NCBI GenBank assembly: GCA_030683195.1
Contig: JAUXQA010000485.1
Span: 1 to 6,822, forward strand
DNA length: 6,822 nt
Source of the DNA: Rhodoferax sp.
GTDB lineage: Bacteria; Pseudomonadota; Gammaproteobacteria; Burkholderiales; Burkholderiaceae_C
Reading direction: 5' to 3'
Made by a program: the position numbers and the translations under genes. Below, piece by piece: positions 1-5,367 of this stretch; position 1 is the stretch's first letter, and each line of letters opens with the position of its first letter. The notes beneath the pieces are model-generated. The model was not told the DNA's origin and did no database searches. It worked only from the letters and a program-made list of their open reading frames with translations.

Positions 1-827
1 AGCACACCGCCGGTCAGGGTGCCGATATAGCCTGCACCCAAGGACTCAATCAAGCCGAGCAAAATACCGCCCAAAACGGCACCACCCAAATTACCGATTC
101 CACCAAACACAGCAGCAGTAAAGGCCTTGAGGCCGGGCAAAAAGCCCATGGTGTGCTGGACCGTGCCGTAGTTGGCAGCCCACATCACGCCTGCAATGGC
201 GGCCAAAACCGCACCGATCACGAAGGTGGCAGAAATCACAACATCAGGCTTCACGCCCATCAAGGCGGCTACGCGCGGGTTCTCGGCTGTGGCACGCATG
301 GCGCGGCCCAGTTTGGTGTAGTTCACCAGCCACATCAGAACGGCCAAAGAAACCGCTGTCATGCCCAAAATCAGCACTTGGGTGGGTGTAATCACAGCGC
401 CGCCAATCTCGAACGGAGTACGCGGCAAGAGCGTGGGATACGGCTTGTAGTTGGGTTTCCAAATGATCATGGCCAGGGTTTGCAGCAAGATGGACATACC
501 GATGGCGGTGATCAGTGGTGCCAGCCGGGGGCTGTTGCGCAAAGGTTTGTAAGCCACCCTCTCGATCACCAGGTTCAGCGTGGCGGCCACCACGCACGCA
601 ATGATCATGGCAATGAAAAGAATCACGTAGCCGGGCGTGCCTGGCATGGCGTTTTGCATCAGGCCGATGATGGACCAACTGGTGAGTGCGCCGACCATAA
701 GCACCTCGCCATGGGCAAAATTTATCAGGCCAATGATGCCGTACACCATGGTGTAGCCCAGCGCTACAAGGGCGTACATGCTGCCCAACACCAGACCATT
801 GATGATCTGCTGTATGAAGGTATCCAT
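1..827 (-). CDS. livH: Branched-chain amino acid ABC transporter permease LivH (3' end off the window)
   Basis: Inner-membrane permease of a high-affinity branched-chain (or related) amino acid importer. It would pair with LivM, be powered by LivG/LivF and be fed by a periplasmic binding protein. The 275 readable residues are uninterrupted and follow E. coli LivH closely: the start MDTFIQQIINGLVLGSMYAL, NFAHGE at residues 36-41, the cytoplasmic EAA-type loop from about 174 (GRAMRATAENP), and the glycine-rich FTAAVFGGIGN segment from 236. Most of the chain is hydrophobic. By comparison with E. coli LivH (308 aa), roughly 30 C-terminal residues lie beyond position 1. The ATG at 827 is chosen because GGAGA (839-835) sits 7 nt upstream and because it matches the family N-terminus. 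It follows a 307-bp gap, so it is probably the first gene of its operon. The permease family is firm. The substrate is inferred, and urea or amide variants of this family exist. Confidence 0.93.
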   Translation of the reverse strand, partial: MDTFIQQIINGLVLGSMYALVALGYTMVYGIIGLINFAHGEVLMVGALTSWSIIGLMQNAMPGTPGYVILFIAMIIACVVAATLNLVIERVAYKPLRNSPRLAPLITAIGMSILLQTLAMIIWKPNYKPYPTLLPRTPFEIGGAVITPTQVLILGMTAVSLAVLMWLVNYTKLGRAMRATAENPRVAALMGVKPDVVISATFVIGAVLAAIAGVMWAANYGTVQHTMGFLPGLKAFTAAVFGGIGNLGGAVLGGILLGLIESLGAGYIGTLTGGV

Positions 828-829
828 AA

Positions 830-846
830 AAAAATCTCCGATTTTT
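830..846 (-). promoter_or_regulatory. Inverted repeat enclosing the livH ribosome binding site
   Basis: The minus strand reads AAAAATC-GGA-GATTTTT, a perfect 7-bp inverted repeat with a 3-nt loop, ending 3 nt before the livH ATG. The Shine-Dalgarno GGAGA lies in the loop and the 3' arm, so folding would partly mask it. The stem is six A-U pairs and one G-C pair, hence weak. It may matter only at low temperature, or it may be a coincidence of an A/T-rich leader. The dyad is seen directly; a regulatory role is inference. Confidence 0.4.
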
Positions 847-913
847 GACCGGCGCCTGATTCAGCCAGAGAAGCTGAAAAACAGTGCGGCCTTGTGGGTT
901 CAACCAGTTCTTT

Positions 914-930
914 AGCAATAAACCTGCCAA
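914..930 (-). promoter_or_regulatory. Candidate sigma-54 (-24/-12) promoter for livH
   Basis: The minus strand reads TTGGCAGGTTTATTGCT. Against the RpoN consensus TGGCAC-N5-TTGC(A/T) this is TGGCAG-N5-TTGCT: one mismatch, with the essential GG and GC at the correct spacing. Transcription would start near 903, giving a 5' leader of about 75 nt before the livH ATG at 827. RpoN control of amino acid and nitrogen scavenging transporters is well known, so the placement makes sense. No enhancer-binding-protein site was recognised with confidence, although two dyads lie upstream (965-986 and 1003-1012). A competing reading is a sigma-70 -10 element TACAAT at 966-961, which lacks a good -35. Confidence 0.42.
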
Positions 931-964
931 CGTAAAGACGGGTGCAGTTTGGTGGACAGGATTG

Positions 965-1012
965 TAGCCACGGGGTTTCCAGGCTAAGCCCTTGATTCAC
1001 TTGGGTTTACCC
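965..1012. promoter_or_regulatory. Two small dyads upstream of livH, possible operator sites
   Basis: TAGCC (965-969) and GGCTA (982-986) form a 5-bp inverted repeat with a 12-bp spacer. It touches a TACAAT -10-like hexamer on the minus strand (966-961) and lies 35-60 bp upstream of the sigma-54-like element. A second dyad, GGGT-TT-ACCC, lies at 1003-1012. Either could bind a dimeric regulator. Neither matches a consensus I can name, and arms this short arise by chance. The rest of the 828-1134 gap shows no coding signal. Confidence 0.2.
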
Positions 1013-1111
1013 TTGGTATTTCAGAACATCAGCCTAAACTTAAAGCAATTAGATTTACTAATACAAAGACACCAGCTATTCACGAACAGCCGCATGAAAT
1101 GCCTTGCAGTA

Positions 1112-1131
1112 CAGGATGACAGGCAATCCTG
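1112..1131 (-). terminator. Short hairpin just after the lipoprotein gene, possible weak terminator
   Basis: On the minus strand CAGGAT and ATCCTG form a 6-bp perfect stem with an 8-nt loop, beginning 3 nt after the stop codon of the lipoprotein gene. No U-run follows, so it is not a standard intrinsic terminator. It may protect the mRNA 3' end or assist another termination mode. It is the only structure seen at the end of the cyclase-lipoprotein unit. Confidence 0.22.
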
Positions 1132-1134
1132 CGA

Positions 1135-2397
1135 TCAACAGGGGCGGACTTTGAACTCGACCCGTCGATCCAATGCATCGCGAAGATCGTCGGTCCCTGT
1201 CCCAATCAGGTTCTCTTTAAACCCCATACCCACAGGCTGAATTCGACCCGAGATTTCCGGAGCCATGAGGTCCAGGCGCCGTTGGATGGTGGCACCGCGC
1301 TGCAAAGACAAGCGGTTATTCACCTGCTCCGTACCTGTCTTGCTGGTATGCCCCACTACGAGCATGCATACCTTGGCAGCAGCAGTTTCACGAGCAATCT
1401 GCCTCAACCACATGGCATAAGGCGCATTGACCTTGGAATCACCGATGAATTCGACCGAACCAGGTCGAAACAAAAACTTCACTGACAAATTATTGGTCGC
1501 CAAGCCCAATGCCACGATCCGCCCAAACGCGGCCTCGGCCGCGTCCATTCGTTCGAGTTGCATCTGGCATAAATAAATACCATTCAACACGTGGAGCTGC
1601 TGACCGGCTGGACGAGACACTGCCGCCTCGTAATATTTCAACGCTTCATCACAGCGCCCGTTCTCGTACTGTTTGTCGCCATCGGAGATCAGGGCGGCAA
1701 CAGGCAGTCTGGACAAATACAACCCATCGGCCTCCGCTCCCGCACGAGTCTGGGCAGTCTTGATCTGACCATCAGTCGCACGGTCTTTGGAAACTGCCGG
1801 GCTCTCCCTAAAAAACCGGGTGGGGGTTTCGTCCACCCCATTGGATCTGACTCGCGCCACCGCCTGCGCAATGACAAAGCCGGACCGCAAGTCCGTAAGC
1901 GATACGTTAATTTTGAAACCACTATTGCTATTGCGGACCTCGGCTTGAGTCAGGGTTCCAGTCACCAGATAGTTGGCAGACTTCACATTTTCGGCATTGA
2001 CTGCAGCGACCTCATGGCTGTCCAAGCGGTCTCTGAGTAACTGCAACATCCGTCGGTCGACCAGACGAGTGCCCTCGGTTTGCTGACCCGCCACACCCTC
2101 GAGAGTGTTGTCAATGACGACCAAAGATTTTTCAACCGGCTTGTTGTTGCCGGTTTTCAGCAGCTGATCCAGGGCGCTCTTGGGCTGAATCTGAAAACCG
2201 GGCGTCTTCAAGGCCTGCGCCAGCAAATCCTCGACAGCAAATTGAATTCCTTGTTCCAGGAGTGCGTCATTTGAAATGGCGGCTGGACGCTCGATTTGTG
2301 GTGCAGTGGCCACGCATGCTGGCAAGAAGGCAACTGTCACCACTGCGCCCAGGAGCCAGGCCGTGCGAGCCAAAATATTTCGCTTGATTAGCGGCAT
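1135..2397 (-). CDS. OmpA-family outer-membrane lipoprotein with CsgG/LpoB/FlgO-like and TPR-like regions
   Basis: A 420-residue envelope protein. Residues 1-28 are a lipoprotein signal: basic start, hydrophobic core, and lipobox LPAC with Cys28. Val follows the cysteine, which fits sorting to the outer membrane. Residues about 45-185 resemble the periplasmic CsgG/LpoB/FlgO fold (SLVVIDNTLEG at 91, then ANYLVTGTLT at 141); this assignment is tentative. Residues about 235-300 look like one or two TPR helical pairs. Residues about 305-418 are an OmpA-type peptidoglycan-binding domain, with GHTSKTG (349-355), NNRLSLQRG (360-368) and a closing DRRVEFKV. The Asp usually found in GHTD is Ser352, while Arg367 is kept. 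Cys344 and the terminal Cys420 could pair. The start has GGAGA 10 nt upstream (2412-2408) and overlaps the cyclase gene by 10 nt, implying translational coupling. A structural or sensory role at the cell wall is inferred; the exact function is unknown. Confidence 0.85.
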   Translation of the reverse strand: MPLIKRNILARTAWLLGAVVTVAFLPACVATAPQIERPAAISNDALLEQGIQFAVEDLLAQALKTPGFQIQPKSALDQLLKTGNNKPVEKSLVVIDNTLEGVAGQQTEGTRLVDRRMLQLLRDRLDSHEVAAVNAENVKSANYLVTGTLTQAEVRNSNSGFKINVSLTDLRSGFVIAQAVARVRSNGVDETPTRFFRESPAVSKDRATDGQIKTAQTRAGAEADGLYLSRLPVAALISDGDKQYENGRCDEALKYYEAAVSRPAGQQLHVLNGIYLCQMQLERMDAAEAAFGRIVALGLATNNLSVKFLFRPGSVEFIGDSKVNAPYAMWLRQIARETAAAKVCMLVVGHTSKTGTEQVNNRLSLQRGATIQRRLDLMAPEISGRIQPVGMGFKENLIGTGTDDLRDALDRRVEFKVRPC

Positions 2398-3686
2398 GAT
2401 TGTGAAATCTCCAATTTTTCGGCAGTTGAAATAGATGACCCGAGGGCGGTTTTATTGAGAAGATCAGTGCACCGGGCACGATCTACCAAAGATGGTGCAA
2501 CTGCTGACCGTTCTGATTCAGCGTTGGCGGGTGAGCGCAGTTTGGGCGTTGTTGCGACAACCGCTGCGGCCCGGGCCACAGGTGGGTGCGGCTTGACAGC
2601 TTGCGGGACAGTGACAAGGGCCGACGCCACAGGGGTCGCTGGCAGCAATTCTTCGCCGGCAACCAGGCCCGCGCTGTCAGGGAGCCTGACTGGGGCAGAC
2701 TGCGCGGTCACGGGAGAAGGCAGCTCCTTCATATAGGTGGAAATCCACGCTGTGGCCGTGACCATGCTGCCAACGGCCACAAGCAAGAAGCCGATTGCGC
2801 TGCCCGTTCGTTGGCGTGACGCACTGATTTTCCAACGGTTGGACACACGGTGTGCAATGAACCAAAGGATCGATCCCAGTGCCATGACAGTCGCACCAAT
2901 CAGTTGTGCACGCGACCCTGACAGGCCGAACCGCTGAAAGCCAGTCCAGACAACGCCGACTGTAAAGAACACGGCATTGAACGGAATGAACCAGTTTCGG
3001 ATGATGTTGACAGTGTGCTCAGTCAGACTGACCGGTGGCGCTGGTGCAGGCGCAGGCAGCAAAACGGGAGGCTCGGCGAGTTGTGACTCTTTTAACTCCT
3101 CGCCCAAACGCGTCAATATTGGGGCAGAGCAGTCAACGGCAAATACCTCATGGGTACGGCCGTGCTTGTCTTGCCTGATCTGCGGTGTTCTGAACAAGGT
3201 GGCGTAGTCCGAATGCAGATATGCCACGGCATCGACAAAAGCACGGGATACCAGTATTTGCCCCGGCTCAGCGAACTCCATCAATCGCTGGGTCGCGTTG
3301 ATCCCGTCACCCAGGTAGTTGGCACGCCCTTCCAGGTCCATGTTGGTTTTCAGGACACCTAAATTCAACCCAATCCGAAGCTCCAGCGTCGGCTGCCCTG
3401 GTCCGACCACTGATAGCAGGAACTCTTGATGAACCTTCAGCGCCAAAAACAATGCGTGCTCAGGCGAGTTAGGGCAAATGATGAGCGCACCGTCACCAAA
3501 ATCACGCACCCAATAATTGGACTGGCCAAGTCTGCTGAGCGCCTGCCCCAGCGTGGCGTTGAATCGGTCCTTTGCAAACACTTGCGTGTTGGTTGGCAAT
3601 TTGGAAAAGTCGACCAAATCAATGAAGATGGACGACGCCACAATGGTCTGCGCAAGCGCTGGTTTTTTCATCGTGGATGGCTGCAT
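2388..3686 (-). CDS. Membrane-anchored class III adenylate/guanylate cyclase-domain protein
   Basis: A 432-residue protein. The N-terminal cytoplasmic domain (about 15-185) has the class III cyclase pattern: FIDLVDFS with metal-binding Asp23, FGDG with the second metal Asp65, RIGLNLGVL (104-112), and NYLGDGINATQR with the transition-state pair Asn130 and Arg134. Aligned with mycobacterial Rv1625c, the base-selecting Lys and Asp positions are Arg61 and Asn123, so product and activity are uncertain. A Pro/Ala linker (205-218) leads to three hydrophobic helices (about 233-250, 259-280, 297-316). The 280-294 loop is strongly basic, so the 320-432 tail should be periplasmic. That tail is Pro/Ala-rich and ends in a segment with Cys406 and Cys431. 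The start at 3686 has only a weak AGAAG site; Met6 is the alternative. The downstream lipoprotein gene overlaps it by 10 nt, which suggests a joint function. Family firm, enzymatic product unknown. Confidence 0.85.
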   Translation of the reverse strand: MQPSTMKKPALAQTIVASSIFIDLVDFSKLPTNTQVFAKDRFNATLGQALSRLGQSNYWVRDFGDGALIICPNSPEHALFLALKVHQEFLLSVVGPGQPTLELRIGLNLGVLKTNMDLEGRANYLGDGINATQRLMEFAEPGQILVSRAFVDAVAYLHSDYATLFRTPQIRQDKHGRTHEVFAVDCSAPILTRLGEELKESQLAEPPVLLPAPAPAPPVSLTEHTVNIIRNWFIPFNAVFFTVGVVWTGFQRFGLSGSRAQLIGATVMALGSILWFIAHRVSNRWKISASRQRTGSAIGFLLVAVGSMVTATAWISTYMKELPSPVTAQSAPVRLPDSAGLVAGEELLPATPVASALVTVPQAVKPHPPVARAAAVVATTPKLRSPANAESERSAVAPSLVDRARCTDLLNKTALGSSISTAEKLEISQSCR

Positions 3687-3781
3687 TGTTGGTTCTTCTG
3701 GTCGACGGGGCTTGGCTGGGTGAAAATTGACCGAGTCGAATCGACGTTACCCAGAGCCGAAAAGGATACCACCTGATTTCA

Positions 3782-3840
3782 GGCCTCTATCAAGATCGAT
3801 AAGCCAGTCCAAACACCGACGGCACGTCGGCACAGAGGCC
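3782..3840 (-). other. Nested inverted repeats in the cyclase 5' leader
   Basis: GGCCTCT (3782-3788) pairs perfectly with AGAGGCC (3834-3840). Inside lies a compact hairpin, CCGACG-GCA-CGTCGG (3816-3830), with a 6-bp stem and a 3-nt loop. If transcription starts near 3913, this structure is in the roughly 230-nt untranslated leader, ending about 95 nt before the cyclase ATG. No U-run follows on either strand, so it is not a simple terminator. It matches no riboswitch class I can recognise. It could be mRNA structure, a protein site, or a remnant of the decayed region to its right. Confidence 0.4.
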
Positions 3841-3916
3841 GAGCTTGTCCACAGAAAACTGAAATTTTGCTATTATTTATGCATCTAAATACCAATGAAT
3901 ATGCCGGCTAGAGGAG

Positions 3917-3958
3917 TTTTTTATAAAAAATAGTAAAAACCTGGCTGATCGAGATCAA
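3917..3958 (-). promoter_or_regulatory. Candidate cyclase-operon promoter with an FNR-type site
   Basis: CTGAT-CGAG-ATCAA at 3945-3958 matches the FNR/Anr consensus TTGAT-N4-ATCAA at 9 of 10 fixed bases. On the minus strand a -10-like TATAAA (3925-3920) follows within the perfect palindrome TTTTTTATAAAAAA (3917-3930). The dyad centre is about 31 nt upstream of the end of this hexamer, close to but about 3 nt short of usual class II spacing. An alternative minus-strand reading is TTGATC (3958-3953), a 17-nt spacer and TACTAT (3935-3930), which would place the dyad on the -35. Either reading drives the cyclase-lipoprotein unit, the only intact genes downstream. The sequence match is seen; oxygen or redox control is inference. 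Confidence 0.4.
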
Positions 3959-4159
3959 AGACATCCCGCACGATCAGACCTCAGGGCCTGCTCTCCAGAG
4001 ACCACCGCGTGCGCTTGGGGCAACTGGTACAAGGACCGGATCAAGACATTGCGCCATGTACGCACTGCCAGCACCAAAGCGCCCACTCATCCACGCCCCT
4101 TGGCGTAATGCAGGCACCAGAGGTGCTCCCCCAGATGCCCTTCCCAACAAGGCCAACTG

Positions 4160-4330
4160 CAGCCAACCCAGGCAGTTGATTGAAAGGCTCAAACCCTGCG
4201 CACGGTCCAGCCAAACACCCAAAGGAAACGAGAGCAGCGCAAATGGCTCCAACTTCATGGCAGTCAATGAACTCATCTGGGTCGGTGCGCCTTAGGGCGG
4301 CAAGGCGGCAGTCGGCAATAACCTGGACCA
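4160..4330 (-). pseudogene. Probable decayed MFS transporter remnant
   Basis: The minus strand carries a stretch that reads like the second membrane helix and the following loop of an MFS exporter of the EntS-like (MFS_3) type. It has GAPTQM at 4291-4274, then LEPFALLSFPLGVWLDR ending at 4202, with the MFS motif G-x3-D-R. Just upstream that frame is closed by a TAA at 4294-4292, while a neighbouring frame continues with a plausible LAAL segment, which suggests a small indel. Beyond 4200 the similarity fades and no single frame looks like protein. I treat this as a broken fragment, not a working gene. The reading frame through here (4276 to 3974) could be expressed as about 100 residues but has no clear ribosome binding site. 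Recognition is from memory, so confidence is moderate to low. The remainder of 3841-4160 shows no coding signal. Confidence 0.38.
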
Positions 4331-4342
4331 GCAGCAAATCCG

Positions 4343-4359
4343 CTGCGGTTTGGCCGCAG
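4343..4359 (-). terminator. GC-rich hairpin after oppF, possible terminator
   Basis: The minus strand reads CTGCGG-CCAAA-CCGCAG, a perfect 6-bp stem with a 5-nt loop, about 21 nt past the oppF stop codon. The bases after it are CGGATTTG, with only a short T-run. It is therefore a poor intrinsic terminator, but it is well placed to mark the 3' end of the opp transcript. Confidence 0.35.
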
Positions 4360-4380
4360 TGATTCGACACTTCCGGGCTC

Positions 4381-5367
4381 TCAGGCGAGCAGACAAGCCA
4401 CCTCGGTTTGAGGCGTCAGGGCGCGCAAGGCTGGCGTTTGCTGTGCACAGCTCGCTTCGGACTTGGGGCAGCGGGTGCGAAAGCTGCAGCCCGACGGAGG
4501 ATTCATCGGTGAAGGCAAGTCACCCTGCAGCAGTTTCACGGCTTTGTTGCGTTCGCGCCGTGGATCAGGCAAGGGAATCGCACTGAGCAAGGCCTGGGTG
4601 TAGGGATGACTCGGGTTTTGGTAGATCGCGGTCTTGTCCGCCAACTCCATGGCGCGACCCAGGTACATCACCATGACCCGCTGGCTGATGTGTTTGACCA
4701 CCGCCAGATCATGCGCAATGAATACCAACGCCAAGCCCATTTGAGCCTGCAGCTCCATCAACAGGTTGATGATTTGCGCCTGAATTGACACATCCAGCGC
4801 CGAAACAGGCTCATCACAAATCACCAGTTTGGGCTCCAGCACCAGGGCCCGGGCGATGCCAATGCGCTGACATTGCCCGCCCGAAAACTCATGCGGGTAG
4901 CGGTTGATCTGCTGCTCGGTGAGCCCCACTTTTTGCATCATCGCACGGACCTTTTGCATCACCTCCTCGCCGCTCATCTGCGGAAAATGAGTTCGCAGCG
5001 GCTCGCCAATGATCTGCCCGATGGTCATGCGCGGGTTCAAGGACGCCAGCGGATCCTGGAAAATCATTTGCACGTTCTTGCGAAAGTCCTGCCAGACCGA
5101 AGGCTGGGCGCCAAGCATCTCCCGACCTTGCCAGGTCACGCTGCCTGATGTGGCTGGAATGAGGTTCAGCAGGGCTCGCGCCAAGGTGGACTTGCCGCAG
5201 CCCGACTCGCCCACCACGCCCAAGGTCTGGCCAGAATAAATATCAAAGGAGACACCGTTCACGGCCTTCAGCGTACGGGGTGGTGCCCAGGGCCAGGGAG
5301 ATTCACTGGCCAGCTTGAAATGCACTTGCAGGTCGCGCACAGACAACAGGGGAGCGGCTTGACTCAT
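4381..5367 (-). CDS. oppF: Oligopeptide ABC transporter ATP-binding protein OppF
   Basis: One of the two ATPases that power oligopeptide uptake through the OppBC channel from the periplasmic receptor OppA. The 328 residues align by eye along most of E. coli OppF (334 aa). Visible parts are Walker A GESGCGKST (53-61), Q-loop IFQDP (102-106), ABC signature FSGGQCQR (161-168), Walker B LVICDE (181-186) with catalytic Glu186, and the switch His219. The cysteine in the signature region is also present in E. coli OppF, so it is not a defect. The C-terminal oligopeptide-transporter extension begins at HPYTQALL (254-261) and carries Cys294, Cys300, Cys307 and Cys325. The ATG overlaps the oppD stop as ATGA, with GAGGTG (5378-5373) 5 nt upstream. 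It is the last gene of the operon here, as in E. coli. Confidence 0.95.
   Translation of the reverse strand: MSQAAPLLSVRDLQVHFKLASESPWPWAPPRTLKAVNGVSFDIYSGQTLGVVGESGCGKSTLARALLNLIPATSGSVTWQGREMLGAQPSVWQDFRKNVQMIFQDPLASLNPRMTIGQIIGEPLRTHFPQMSGEEVMQKVRAMMQKVGLTEQQINRYPHEFSGGQCQRIGIARALVLEPKLVICDEPVSALDVSIQAQIINLLMELQAQMGLALVFIAHDLAVVKHISQRVMVMYLGRAMELADKTAIYQNPSHPYTQALLSAIPLPDPRRERNKAVKLLQGDLPSPMNPPSGCSFRTRCPKSEASCAQQTPALRALTPQTEVACLLA

Noticed and set aside
153..930. Long open frames on both strands across the livH region (153-848 plus, 244-930 minus)
   Set aside because: The correct livH frame gives a full family match. The others are His/Gln/Gly- or Arg-rich shadows with no domain pattern.
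764..1000. 78-codon minus-strand frame running from upstream of livH into its 5' part
   Set aside because: It overlaps livH in another frame, has no recognisable domain, and its own start has no ribosome binding site.
3735..3745. Dyad GTCGA-A-TCGAC in the cyclase leader
   Set aside because: Short, of low information content, and with no consensus that I recognise.
3845..3853. DnaA-box-like TTGTCCACA
   Set aside because: A single near match without further boxes, a GATC cluster or dnaA/dnaN nearby. It does not support an origin.
3848..3876. Plus-strand promoter-like TCCACA-N17-TATTAT with TGC before the -10
   Set aside because: No credible plus-strand gene follows. AT-rich stretches often give such matches by chance.
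4041..4370. Open frames of about 80-110 codons on both strands in the opp-cyclase gap
   Set aside because: None has a clear ribosome binding site or a complete protein-like composition. The only family-like part is the short MFS-like stretch reported as a pseudogene.
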